Below, piece by piece: positions 1 through 8,665 of a stretch of 64,000 nucleotides of DNA. The notes below the pieces were generated by a model. The model was not told the DNA's origin. It saw only the letters and a list, made by a program, of their open reading frames with translations, and did not search any database. Made by a program: the position numbers and the translations under genes. The stretch is from Chryseobacterium capnotolerans (GTDB lineage Bacteria; Bacteroidota; Bacteroidia; Flavobacteriales; Weeksellaceae): contig NZ_CP065589.1 in assembly GCF_021278965.1 (NCBI RefSeq), positions 501,001-565,000 of the forward strand, given 5' to 3'. The first letter of the stretch is position 1. Each line of letters begins with the position of its first letter.

Positions 1-36
1 TTCTTTTTCTCTTTGACGACGTTCATGTAGGCCCAT
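1..36 (-). CDS. N-terminal fragment of a probable TetR-family regulator (runs off the left edge)
   Basis: Only 12 codons lie in the window, reading MGLHERRQREKE from an ATG at 36 on the minus strand. Basic N-termini of this kind (ERRQREKE) are typical just before the helix-turn-helix of TetR/AcrR repressors, but so few residues cannot prove the family. The gene call is strengthened by a full -33/-7 promoter placed correctly upstream (62-93). Divergent from the thioredoxin-family gene at 328. Confidence 0.4.
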   Translation of the reverse strand, partial: MGLHERRQREKE

Positions 37-61
37 TGATATTCTTTTCTAACGGTGTTAG

Positions 62-93
62 CAAAACTACAAACTTTTGAAGATATCTTCCAA
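62..93 (-). promoter_or_regulatory. Bacteroidota-type promoter with an internal palindrome, for the TetR-like gene
   Basis: On the minus strand a -33 TTG (93-91) and a -7 TAGTTTTG (69-62) are separated by 21 bases, matching the known Bacteroidota TTG / TAnnTTTG consensus. Between them sits the perfect 12-bp palindrome GAAGATATCTTC (79-90), placed where a repressor would block the promoter. Autoregulation is inference. Confidence 0.6.
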
Positions 94-117
94 ACGTTAT
101 TTTAATTTTCATGAAAA

Positions 118-277
118 AAGGAAGAATTCAAGACATGCTGGAAGTTGGAAGAATGGGTGCTGGAAGTTGTTTAAGCAAATAGTTTTGAAATTATTGTAAA
201 AATTAATAAAGTATATAGTTTCACTCGATAAATATATTAGGAAGAATAACTTCCATCTTCCAGCACCTTTCTTCCTT
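118..277. repeat. Dispersed GGAAG-type inverted-repeat element
   Basis: The left part holds GGAAG-rich motifs (GCTGGAAGTTGGAAG near 137) and the right part their complements (CTTCCATCTTCCAGC near 250), so about 160 bp could fold as a long imperfect hairpin with an AT-rich middle. Related sequence occurs near 14735-14775, 52150-52190, 52705-53585 and 63963-64000. No coding content. It looks like a non-autonomous dispersed repeat; no transposase is nearby. Confidence 0.6.
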
Positions 278-299
278 ACCATATAACCAAAGAAATTTC

Positions 300-307
300 T
301 ATCTTTG
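300..307 (+). promoter_or_regulatory. -7 box TATCTTTG of the thioredoxin-family gene
   Basis: An exact TAnnTTTG lies 20 bases upstream of the ATG at 328. It overlaps the GTG at 307, so that GTG cannot be the start. No clear -33 TTG is present. Confidence 0.6.
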
Positions 308-327
308 TGAAACTAAAGAAAAAGGAT

Positions 328-882
328 ATGAATACTCCCTCCAATATGTTGGCATTAGGTACAAAAGCTCCGTTTTTTGAGCTTCCAAACCCGTCAAAAA
401 CGAATGAACTTCAGTCTTTAGAAGAACTGAAAGGAGAAAAAGGAACATTGGTTATCTTCATGTGTAACCACTGTCCATTTGTTCTTCATGTCATTGATAA
501 GATCAATGAACTGTATGAAGACTATAATGAAAAAGGAATTGAATTCATCGCGATCAACGCTAACGATATTGAAAAATATCCGGATGATTCTCCTGAAAAA
601 ATGATTGAGTTCCAGATTGAAAGAAATTTTGACTTCCCTTATCTGTTTGATGAGAGTCAGGCTATTGCAAAAGCTTACGAAGCTGCATGTACTCCTGATT
701 TCTATTTCTTTGATGATAAATTGGACCTTGTATACAGAGGTCAGATGGATGATTCAAGACCTGGAAATAATAAGGATGTTACCGGAGAAGATCTGATTAT
801 TGCTTTTGAAAATCTTCTAGCTGGAGAACCACAGGAAGAAATCCAGAGACCTAGTATGGGATGTAATATTAAATGGAAATAG
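328..882 (+). CDS. Thioredoxin-fold redox protein (AhpC/TSA / TlpA-like)
   Basis: A 184-aa protein without signal peptide or membrane segment. It shows the peroxiredoxin/TlpA-type layout: N-terminal GTKAPFFELPN, a beta strand leading into CNHCPF (C46 and C49, a CxxC redox pair at the start of the active-site helix), then TPDFYFFD, which carries the cis-proline-type strand, and YRGQMDD. Proteins of this group are usually annotated thioredoxin family protein; the exact substrate is not known. ATG 328 is chosen because the upstream GTG at 307 lies inside the -7 promoter box. A terminator follows, so it is probably monocistronic. Confidence 0.85.
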   Translation: MNTPSNMLALGTKAPFFELPNPSKTNELQSLEELKGEKGTLVIFMCNHCPFVLHVIDKINELYEDYNEKGIEFIAINANDIEKYPDDSPEKMIEFQIERNFDFPYLFDESQAIAKAYEAACTPDFYFFDDKLDLVYRGQMDDSRPGNNKDVTGEDLIIAFENLLAGEPQEEIQRPSMGCNIKWK

Positions 883-917
883 TCCCGGTTACTAATTCTT
901 ATTTATGATAATATATG

Positions 918-946
918 GCTGTTCTTTTTTTTGAGCAGCTTTTTTT
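918..946 (+). terminator. Rho-independent terminator after the thioredoxin-family gene
   Basis: GCTGTTC (918-924) pairs with GAGCAGC (933-939, one G-T pair), with an eight-T loop, followed by seven Ts. Confidence 0.65.
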
Positions 947-1544
947 GTTTCTATAAATTTTCAAGTCTCTATAGAGGATTTTTCTCGCTGATTTAGGTGA
1001 TTACGCAGATTTTTTATTAAGGTATTTATATGTAAACATCAGTATGAATCTGTCGAAAAAAAGTTATCCACAATATGAGATTATAGAAAATATATTTATG
1101 TATCTAATATAAAATCAATAGATTATAAAGCCTTTTGTTAAGGGCTTTTTCAAAAACAAGTATAATTTATTTTGTGAAAAAGTTATCCACAATGTCGGAA
1201 TGTGAATTAGAAATCTTAAGTTAAACATCAGCTGAATTTTATGTAGTGGCTGACTTTTAAAATATCCTTGTCAAGGTTATAAACCTTGACAAGGATACCA
1301 ATTTGGAAAACCAGATGAGAAATATTAAAAAAAACATCTGTGTAAATCTGTGTAATCTGTGGGAAAATAACATTTTACAATCTGCAGAGGCTATTGTAAC
1401 CACAAAAGTGACAAAAGATTTTAAACATTTAAGTAATTTTTTAAGTTAAAAGTATACTGTATAAGAAGCACACATAAGTTTAGAAAATCTCTGATTTTCT
1501 TATCCGGCATATCTGCGAAATTTGCTTGATCTGCGAGAGATTTA
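947..1544. other. Gene-free gap with dispersed repeat remnants
   Basis: No supported ORF in any frame. It holds degenerate pieces of the CACAGAT / ATCTGCG repeat family (about 985-1015, 1335-1365, 1500-1540) and the perfect palindrome at 1263-1297. No promoter or RNA gene recognised. Confidence 0.6.
1263..1297. repeat. Perfect 35-bp palindrome (16-bp arms, 3-base loop)
   Basis: TATCCTTGTCAAGGTT (1263-1278), loop ATA, then its exact reverse complement (1282-1297). There is no T-tract, so it is not a standard terminator, and no gene abuts it. It may be a dispersed palindromic repeat. Confidence 0.75.
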
Positions 1545-2408
1545 CTAGACATTCACTTTATTATGAGCATAATCCTTAATAAATTCCGAAGGTGTTTTCC
1601 CTGTATATTTTTTAAACATCCTGTTGAAATACGTTACATTATTGAAACCACAATGATAGCTGCATTCTGAAATAGATTTATCCTGAGCCATCAGAAGACA
1701 AGCCTTATTGATTCTATATCGGTTGACAAATTCTGTAAAAGTGATCTGGGTAGCTTTTTTAAAGAAATTACAAAAGGCAGGTAAGGTAAGATTAGCCAAC
1801 TTTGCAACCTCTTCAATACTAATTTCCTTGTCGTAATGATGCTCTACATAGGTGAAAATGTTTTCAAGACGGGTTTTGTTCTTTGAAATAATGGTATAAG
1901 GCATGATTTCTTTATTCAAAAGGTCATAATCTTTACACTTTGATAGTTCAAAAAGGATTTCCAGCAAAAGTAAATATCTTTTATAGCCTTCGGACTCAAG
2001 CATAAGTCTGAGTTTTGGAAGCATCGCTTTCTTTACCTTATGATGAAAATGGATGCCATATTTTGAAAGCTCCAGTAAGTTTTTGATGGACCGGGCCTCT
2101 ATTTCCTGTTGAGGGAACTGAAGAATTTCTTCCTTGAACTGAAGTACAATTTCTTCATGAGGGTCAATAGAATTTAATCCAAATCCTGAATGGGGAATAT
2201 TGGAACCAATAAGTACCAGATCTCCGTGAGTATAATTGCTTTTATGATAGCCAACGTGACGGGTTCCACTCCCGGAAATAACACAGACCAGCTCAATTTC
2301 GGGATGATAATGATATTCCCATTTGAATTCTGAAATAGGGGAGTTATTATGAATCGTGCGGAACGAGCTTTTTTCATTGGGAATTACTCTTTCAAACGTA
2401 ACTTTCAT
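1545..2408 (-). CDS. AraC-family transcriptional regulator with N-terminal cupin domain
   Basis: 287 aa. The N-terminal part (about 20-100) has cupin-like features (EYHYHPEIELVCVISGSGTRH, HGDLVLIGSNIPH). The C-terminal 100 residues are a double helix-turn-helix AraC domain: ISIEEVAKLANLTLPAFCNFFKKATQ, then the hallmark GFNNVTYFNRMFKKYTGKTPSEF. It is divergent from the MFS-trehalase-TonB receptor operon, 123 bp away, the usual place for a regulator that senses the operon's sugar. Regulation by trehalose or a derivative is inference. Confidence 0.92.
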   Translation of the reverse strand: MKVTFERVIPNEKSSFRTIHNNSPISEFKWEYHYHPEIELVCVISGSGTRHVGYHKSNYTHGDLVLIGSNIPHSGFGLNSIDPHEEIVLQFKEEILQFPQQEIEARSIKNLLELSKYGIHFHHKVKKAMLPKLRLMLESEGYKRYLLLLEILFELSKCKDYDLLNKEIMPYTIISKNKTRLENIFTYVEHHYDKEISIEEVAKLANLTLPAFCNFFKKATQITFTEFVNRYRINKACLLMAQDKSISECSYHCGFNNVTYFNRMFKKYTGKTPSEFIKDYAHNKVNV

Positions 2409-2485
2409 TCAATTAATCATATTTAATCACTAAAAATACTAATTATATTAATATTGTTCAAATATTGATTTATTGTGTTAAATTA

Positions 2486-2512
2486 TTGTGAACAGAAATG
2501 CTTCTATCTTAG
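2486..2512 (+). promoter_or_regulatory. Possible promoter of the trehalose operon
   Basis: TTG (2486-2488), 16 bases, then TATCTTAG (2505-2512), one mismatch from TAnnTTTG, 19 bases before the ATG at 2532. Spacing is slightly short and the -7 imperfect, as may be expected of an activator-dependent promoter. Confidence 0.4.
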
Positions 2513-2531
2513 CCGGAAAGAAATAACCTGA

Positions 2532-3762
2532 ATGAAAAACTTCAACATCAAGGCGGTTTTATTTTTTGAACTATTTTGTTTTCGCAATTCTTCTGAATTC
2601 TGTGGGAACAGTGATTTTGCAGGTACAGCAGAACTTTGGTATTTCAAAATCTTCTGCGAGCGTATTGGAAGGCTTTAAAGATCTTCCGATTGCCATCTGT
2701 TCATTCATTCTTGCTTCTTTTCTTCCAAAAATCGGAATTAAGAACTCCATGTTGACTGCCTTATTTCTGGTAAGCGGAATGTGTTTTGTGATGCCGTTTA
2801 CGAATGATTTTTGGGTCTTCAAAGTATTATTTGCCATTGTAGGAGTTTCTTTTGCACTGATTAAAATTTCTGTTTTTACTTCCATAGGTTTGGTAACAGA
2901 AACAGATAAAGAGCATTCAAGTTTTATGGGATTTCTGGAAGGATTTTTTATGATTGGCGTATTGGCTGGAAATGTTTTATTCAGTTTATATATTGATGAT
3001 CATAATCCGAAATCTACCCATTGGCTGAATGTGTATTGGGTGTTAGGAATACTTTCATCCCTTTCATTTTTATTTTTATTCTTTTCAAAACTTAATGAAA
3101 AAGAGGCGAGAAGTGAGAAAACCGATTTATTAGATGATCTAAAGAACAGCGTAAGTTTATTCAGCTATAAAAAAGTATTGTTCTTTTTACTCTGTGCATT
3201 CCTTTTTGTATTGGTAGAGCAGAGTTTTCAGACATGGACTCCCACATTTTATAAAGAAATTTTAAAAGTTCCAACCTCTATGAGTATCCAGGCGGGAGCT
3301 GTTTTGGCAGGGGCTTTTGCACTGGGAAGATTTTTATCCGGTTTCTTTTCCAGAAAAATCAGCTGGATCTATGTAGTATCATTTTGTGTGATTGGTTTTG
3401 CCGTAAGTTTAATTTTAGTGCTTCCCTTAACTCATAATATTCATATTGATGCCGGAACAAATTGGCTGAATGCACCGCTTGTAGTGTATTTATTTCCATT
3501 AATGGGAGGGTTACTGGCTCCAATTTATCCGAGTATCAATTCAGTGATTCTGGCTTCCATTCCTAAATACTTACACAGCGCAATGTCTGGATTGATCGTT
3601 GTTTTTTCAGCTATTGGAGGAACAATAGGTTCTATCATTACAGGTTTTGTATTTCAGGAATTCAGTGGGCAACAGGCATTTTATTTATCCCTGATTCCGC
3701 TTTCATTGTTGATCATCTCAGCAATTTTTATGAATAAATTAAAAATCAACCCTAAAAAATAA
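2532..3762 (+). CDS. MFS sugar transporter (apparent frameshift near codon 12)
   Basis: About 409 aa when repaired. It is an inner-membrane major facilitator protein with about 12 hydrophobic segments and a loop between TM6 and TM7. The open frame begins only at a TTG (2566), but ATG 2532 gives MKNFNIKAVLF in another frame. Removing one T from the six-T run 2562-2567 joins them as MKNFNIKAVLFLNYFVFAI, a normal MFS N-terminus. It lies 2 bases before the trehalase gene, so its likely job is uptake of trehalose or a related sugar across the inner membrane; substrate is inferred from context. The lesion may be a sequencing error. Confidence 0.85.
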
Positions 3763-3764
3763 CC

Positions 3765-5246
3765 ATGAGTAATCAGCTTTATATCAAAGAAATACAGGTG
3801 CTTTTTGATGCCGTACAGAAGTCGGAAATTTTTGAAGATCAGAAAATGATGACCGATGCCGTTCCTTTATTTCCAATTGCAGAGATCAATACAAAATATA
3901 AACAGGAGAAAGATTCGGAAGATTTTGACCTGAAAAGCTTTGTGATGAACAATTTTGATTTTCTGGGGGCTAAAGTTTCTATCCGAAGAGAAGATCATCT
4001 TCCAATCGGACAGCATATAGAAAAGCTTTGGGATGAATTGACCCGGACAGCTTATGAAGAAAAAGGAACGCTTTTAAAATTACCGAAACCGTATATCGTT
4101 CCAGGGGGACGTTTTAACGAGTTTTTTTATTGGGATAGCTATTTTATTATGCTTGGACTGCAGGTTTCAGGCAGAGTGGAAATGATGGATAATATTGTGG
4201 AAAACTGTTCTTACCTGATTCAAAATGTTGGCTTTGTTCCTAATGCAAGCAGAACTCATTTTTTAAGCCGTTCACAGCCTCCTTATTTTTCATTGATGCT
4301 GGACCTTTTGGTTGGGACCACGAATGACGAAACTGTTTATTCAAGATATCATGATACTTTAGAGAAGGAGTACGCTTTCTGGATGAGTGGGGAAGAGGAG
4401 GTAGAGAGTGGGAGAGGAATCAAAAGAGTAGTGAAAACTCAGGATGGTGATATCCTGAACAGATATTATGATGCTGAAAACGAGCCTCGTCCTGAAAGCT
4501 ATCTGATTGATATTGAAGATGAGCAGAAGGCTTCAGGTGAAGAATTTTACAGAAATATAAGAAGTGCCTGTGAGTCGGGCTGGGATTTTTCCAGCAGATG
4601 GCTGGCAGATGGCGAACATATTCAGACTATAGAAACGTTGAATCTTGCTCAGGTAGATTTAAATTGTCTTTTATGGCACCTGGAAATGACATTGGCAAAA
4701 TCATCAAGGTTTCAGCATCTGAAAAACAAAGAAAATTATTTTACTGAAAGAGCAGCAAAGCGAAGACATATGATCAATAAATACTTCTGGGATGAAAGCA
4801 CGAAGATTTACAGAGACTATCATATTAAAAAAAACACAAAAACACCGTCTGAACATATTGCTGCTCTTTACCCTTTATTTCTGGGAATTGCAGATCAGAA
4901 GCAGGCAAAAGCATTGGCTGAAACCATTTCTGAAAAGTTTTTATATCCGGGGGGATTGGTGACTACAACTAAAAAAACAGGCCAGCAGTGGGACTTGCCC
5001 AATGCCTGGGCTCCTTATCAGTGGCTAGGCTTTAAGGCGATGAAAGATTATGGGTTTAATGAAACAGCAGAGCAAATAAAAAATAACTGGTGTTCGAATG
5101 TAGAAAGAGTGTATAAGAACACCGGGAAATTGATGGAAAAATATAATGCATTAGATACGGAAACAATAGCAGGAGGTGGGGAATATCCCAATCAGGATGG
5201 ATTCGGTTGGACGAACGGAGTGTATTTAAAACTACAACAAAACTGA
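3765..5246 (+). CDS. treF: Trehalase (GH37), cytoplasmic
   Basis: 493 aa, no signal peptide, so it probably acts in the cytoplasm and splits trehalose into two glucoses. Both family signatures are present: PGGRFNEFFYWDSY from residue 113 (known form PGGRFxExYxWDxY) and QWDLPNAWAP from residue 408 (QWDxPxxWxP). The C-terminal GGGEYPNQDGFGWTNG motif of GH37 is also present. Second gene of the MFS-trehalase-TonB operon. The symbol follows the cytoplasmic enzyme of E. coli; a treA label would also be defensible. Confidence 0.93.
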   Translation: MSNQLYIKEIQVLFDAVQKSEIFEDQKMMTDAVPLFPIAEINTKYKQEKDSEDFDLKSFVMNNFDFLGAKVSIRREDHLPIGQHIEKLWDELTRTAYEEKGTLLKLPKPYIVPGGRFNEFFYWDSYFIMLGLQVSGRVEMMDNIVENCSYLIQNVGFVPNASRTHFLSRSQPPYFSLMLDLLVGTTNDETVYSRYHDTLEKEYAFWMSGEEEVESGRGIKRVVKTQDGDILNRYYDAENEPRPESYLIDIEDEQKASGEEFYRNIRSACESGWDFSSRWLADGEHIQTIETLNLAQVDLNCLLWHLEMTLAKSSRFQHLKNKENYFTERAAKRRHMINKYFWDESTKIYRDYHIKKNTKTPSEHIAALYPLFLGIADQKQAKALAETISEKFLYPGGLVTTTKKTGQQWDLPNAWAPYQWLGFKAMKDYGFNETAEQIKNNWCSNVERVYKNTGKLMEKYNALDTETIAGGGEYPNQDGFGWTNGVYLKLQQN

Positions 5247-5268
5247 AACTAACAATAAAAATAAGGCT

Positions 5269-7722
5269 ATGAAAAAAAAATCAATCTTTTTAATCGCCGC
5301 AACTGCTGTATTGTATTTCAATAAAGCATATGCACAGGAAACTCCGCAGGATTCTGTGAAGGTTTCCTCTATCGATCAGGTTGTGATTACAGGGAACTCT
5401 AACCCCAAGAAAAAAATAGAATCCAGTACCGCTATTTCAACATTTAATGCCAAGGAAATTCAAAAACAGAACCCTATAAGTGCAGCAGCGCTGCTACAGA
5501 GAGTTCCGGGATTTGCTGTAGAAACGTCAGGAGGTGAAGTGGGAAATAACCTTTTTGCAAGAGGTATTCCTTCTGCAGGAGCTTATGAGTTTGTACAGGT
5601 TCAGGAAGATGGTCTTCCTGTTTTTGAAGATGGGGCACTTCAGTTCGCTAATGCTGATAATTTTTTCCGTGTTGATAATTCAGTAAGCAGGTTAGAAGCC
5701 TTAAGAGGAGGTTCAGGATCTATTTATGCCAATAACTCTCCGGGAGGATTAATCAACTTTATTACGAAAGAAGGAACCAATGATTTTAAAGGTATCGCTA
5801 AGCTGGAAACCAGTACTTATGGATTGATCCGTACAGATCTTAACGTAGGAGGAGCTTTGGTAAAAGATAAGCTATTCTTCAATATTGGAGGTTTCTACAG
5901 ATCAGATGACGGGATCAGAAAAACAGGATTCAAAGCTAATAATGGTGGACAAATAAGAATGAACCTGAAGTATGTCTTTGATAAAGGTTACATGAAAGTA
6001 TACTATAAAAAACTGGATGACAGAAATACATTCTTCCTTCCTATTCCGCTAATGCAAGATGGTGATAAATTGAAAGGATTCAATGGTTTTGATCCAAATT
6101 ATGGTACTTACAGTTATAGAGCAATCAGCCAGTTAAATATTCCACAAGCCGGTGGTGGCTTCTTCAGCAGAAATCTGGAAGATGGAATTCATCCGAAAGT
6201 AGATGTATTGGGTGCTGAGTTTAAATATGACCTGGGAGGAAATTTCAGTGTTATCAATAAAACAAGATATACCAATATCAATATGAACTATACAGGGATT
6301 TTTCCTGCCGGAGCACCCAAAAATGCAGCTGATTTTGCTACAAAACCAATAGATCAAGGCGGGTTGGCTATGACTAACTATCAGTATTCATTGGTAAGCA
6401 ATGGAGCAGTGGTTAATCCTGAGTATGTTCAAAAATTAGGTTTCTGGGCAATTGATAAGCAGATGAATAATTTTGTGAATGATTTACAGTTCAACTATAA
6501 ATTTGACAAAGGAAATGTAACGGCCGGATTTTATAAATCAAACTGGAAATCCCATCAATACTGGAACTGGAGTAATATCCTGACTACTGCTACAGACAGA
6601 CCTGAGCTGTTGAACCTTGTAAATCCATCTCTTAGTCCAAGCAGTGTTGGATATTCTAAAACTTATAACGGAGTGACGGATATGTCAACTTTGCTTAGGG
6701 ATTCACAGATTCAGGGAAGTCTTAATGATCTTTATTTAAATGTTGACTATAATGTAACAGATGCATTAAGTTTTAACGGAGGAATCCGTTACAGTCGTGA
6801 TTATTACAGAGGGTATAAAGTAAATACCACTACAGCGAATCTTAATAATTCCGGTTTAACAGTTGATGGAACTCATGGTTTTGATACTACAACAGCAGAT
6901 GATAACATGAATGTTTTAGGCAATCAGTTTACGTACTGGTATTATGATATCAACAAGGTTTCTTATACATTGGCTTCCAATTATAAGATCAATCGTGAAA
7001 ATGCGGTATATGCCCGTTTCTCTCACGGTTTCAGATCTCCGAATGAAGAAGCTTACTATAATAATATAGGAAAGCTGGATGCTGTAAAGCCTGTATTGAC
7101 CAATCAATTGGAAGTGGGATATAAGTATTACTCCCGTACTTTCGATATTGCAGTGATTCCTTTCTATTCGGCGCTTAAAAATCTTTCGTTTACGGATGTT
7201 TATTCAGATGGAACTTCAGAAAATAAATTTGCCAATACCACTAATTTTGGGGTAGAAATTGAAGGATATGCGAGATTATTCAATAATATATTTGAAGTTA
7301 CTTTCAACGGAACCATTCAGAATCCGAAATACAAAGATTTTACAGGGAGAAATGCTGATGGTACAACCTTCGATTATAGTGGAAATGTAGTAAGAAGAAT
7401 TCCTAAGTTCTATTTCAATATTTCTCCTGCGGTGAATATCACCAAAGAATGGAGAGCTTATGTAAGTATGAATTATTACGGAAAACGCTTCCAGAATGAA
7501 GGAAATACAGATGATAATATTTTACCTTCTTTCACAGAGTTTGGAGCAGGAATGTCTTATCAGCTGGGAAAAATCCGTTTTGCGGTTGATGGAACCAATA
7601 TCTTCAATACCATCGGAATTACAGAAGGAGATCCAAGATCTCAAACTCCCGCCGGAAATATCAGAATGGCAAGACCTATTATGGGGGCCGCTGCAAGAGC
7701 TTCTATCACTTTAGATTTCTAA
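5269..7722 (+). CDS. TonB-dependent outer-membrane receptor (putative trehalose or sugar importer)
   Basis: 817 aa. Signal peptide MKKKSIFLIAATAVLYFNKAYAQ; then a plug domain (about 45-165) with RVPGFAVETSGG, LFARGIPS and the plug-end SGSIYANNSPGGLINFITK; then a beta-barrel ending in ASITLDF with a terminal aromatic. It lacks the N-terminal carboxypeptidase-like domain of SusC proteins and no SusD follows, so it resembles FecA-type receptors. It starts 22 bases after trehalase and a terminator follows, closing the operon. Substrate is inferred from context only. Confidence 0.9.
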   Translation: MKKKSIFLIAATAVLYFNKAYAQETPQDSVKVSSIDQVVITGNSNPKKKIESSTAISTFNAKEIQKQNPISAAALLQRVPGFAVETSGGEVGNNLFARGIPSAGAYEFVQVQEDGLPVFEDGALQFANADNFFRVDNSVSRLEALRGGSGSIYANNSPGGLINFITKEGTNDFKGIAKLETSTYGLIRTDLNVGGALVKDKLFFNIGGFYRSDDGIRKTGFKANNGGQIRMNLKYVFDKGYMKVYYKKLDDRNTFFLPIPLMQDGDKLKGFNGFDPNYGTYSYRAISQLNIPQAGGGFFSRNLEDGIHPKVDVLGAEFKYDLGGNFSVINKTRYTNINMNYTGIFPAGAPKNAADFATKPIDQGGLAMTNYQYSLVSNGAVVNPEYVQKLGFWAIDKQMNNFVNDLQFNYKFDKGNVTAGFYKSNWKSHQYWNWSNILTTATDRPELLNLVNPSLSPSSVGYSKTYNGVTDMSTLLRDSQIQGSLNDLYLNVDYNVTDALSFNGGIRYSRDYYRGYKVNTTTANLNNSGLTVDGTHGFDTTTADDNMNVLGNQFTYWYYDINKVSYTLASNYKINRENAVYARFSHGFRSPNEEAYYNNIGKLDAVKPVLTNQLEVGYKYYSRTFDIAVIPFYSALKNLSFTDVYSDGTSENKFANTTNFGVEIEGYARLFNNIFEVTFNGTIQNPKYKDFTGRNADGTTFDYSGNVVRRIPKFYFNISPAVNITKEWRAYVSMNYYGKRFQNEGNTDDNILPSFTEFGAGMSYQLGKIRFAVDGTNIFNTIGITEGDPRSQTPAGNIRMARPIMGAAARASITLDF

Positions 7723-7743
7723 ACTCTATTTCTTTATAACGCG

Positions 7744-7775
7744 AAACCGCCAGGACCTAGTCCTGACGGTTTTTT
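7744..7775 (+). terminator. Terminator of the trehalose operon
   Basis: AAACCGCCAGGA (7744-7755) pairs with TCCTGACGGTTT (7761-7772, one mismatch), followed by a T run. Confidence 0.85.
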
Positions 7776-7819
7776 ATTGTTATCGTAGATAAGATATCAC
7801 ACATATTTTTTGTGAAGAG

Positions 7820-7856
7820 ATTTTAACGTAATCATCTGCGTAATCTGCATGAGATT
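7820..7856. repeat. Remnant of the CACAGAT/ATCTGCG dispersed repeat
   Basis: ATCATCTGCGTAATCTGCATGAG resembles the phrases seen at 1335-1365, 36991-37340 and 60995-61035. Short and degenerate. Confidence 0.4.
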
Positions 7857-7956
7857 AAATTATAACTCTGTTTAGATCCTTTCAGAACGTCAAAGACATA
7901 TAGAATGTTAACCCACTAAAACTCTCAAACTCTCCAGCTCTCAAACCTAACTCTGT

Positions 7957-8595
7957 TTATTTAAAAAAAGGATTATATTGCTTTTCAAAACCAATTGATG
8001 TAGGATTTCCATGACCGGAGAAAACCTGTGTTTCGGGATCCAATACAAAAAGTTTGGTTTTAATCCCATCAATTAACTGTTCGTAATTTCCTTTGTAAAG
8101 ATCTGTTCTTCCAATACTGCCTTCAAAAAGTACATCTCCTGAGATCATAAATTTTTGATTGTCGTTGTGATACACAACACTTCCCGGTGAATGTCCCGGA
8201 ACGTGATAAATTTTGAACTTCTCTCCGTCCAGTTCAAGCTCTTCTCCTTCATTAATGTATTCGATATCTACTTTTACAGGATCCACAGGGAAGCCGAATC
8301 TCATTCCGCTTGCCTGAAGCATATCAAGAACTTCCTGATCTTCTTTATGCATATTTACCGGAACTTTAAAAGTATCAAACGCCCATTGAAGCCCTAAAAC
8401 ATGATCAATATGTGCATGAGTTAAAAGAATTTTCTGAATGCTTAGCTCCTTTTCTTTGATAAAGCTGTCAATAGCCTTAGTTTCCTGCTCATTCATATTT
8501 CCCGGATCTATTAACCAGGCATTTTTATTTTCATTATAAAGAATATAGGTATTCTCACTCGCGAAGTTGCATACGAAACCTTGAATCTGAAGCAT
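7957..8595 (-). CDS. MBL-fold metallo-hydrolase (glyoxalase II-like)
   Basis: 212 aa starting at MLQIQGFVCNFASENTYILY. Metallo-beta-lactamase motifs in order: THAHIDHVLG (HxHxDH metal motif), VPGHSPGSVVYH (second metal His), SGDVLFEGSIGRTDLY (bridging Asp) and SGHGNPTSIGFE (last His). This set marks a glyoxalase II/persulfide-dioxygenase-like hydrolase; true substrate unknown. The open frame extends 75 codons further upstream, but that part covers the promoter and the divergent gene and is not protein-like. Start 8595 lies 18 bases after a -7 box. Confidence 0.88.
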   Translation of the reverse strand: MLQIQGFVCNFASENTYILYNENKNAWLIDPGNMNEQETKAIDSFIKEKELSIQKILLTHAHIDHVLGLQWAFDTFKVPVNMHKEDQEVLDMLQASGMRFGFPVDPVKVDIEYINEGEELELDGEKFKIYHVPGHSPGSVVYHNDNQKFMISGDVLFEGSIGRTDLYKGNYEQLIDGIKTKLFVLDPETQVFSGHGNPTSIGFEKQYNPFFK

Positions 8596-8613
8596 AATCT
8601 GAATATTTTTATT

Positions 8614-8621
8614 CAAAAATA
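8614..8621 (-). promoter_or_regulatory. -7 box TATTTTTG of the MBL hydrolase
   Basis: Exact TAnnTTTG on the minus strand, 18 bases upstream of the ATG at 8595. Confidence 0.5.
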
Positions 8622-8652
8622 CGATATTATTAAGAAAATGGCTATTTTTCGT

Positions 8653-8660
8653 TATCTTCG
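8653..8660 (+). promoter_or_regulatory. Near-consensus -7 box TATCTTCG directly before a start codon
   Basis: One mismatch from TAnnTTTG and only 5 bases before ATG 8666, so the transcript would have little or no leader. Confidence 0.4.
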
Positions 8661-8665
8661 TCATA

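Noticed and set aside
307..327. GTG start adding seven residues to the thioredoxin-family protein
   Set aside because: The GTG shares its first base with the end of the -7 box TATCTTTG, so it would not be in the transcript.
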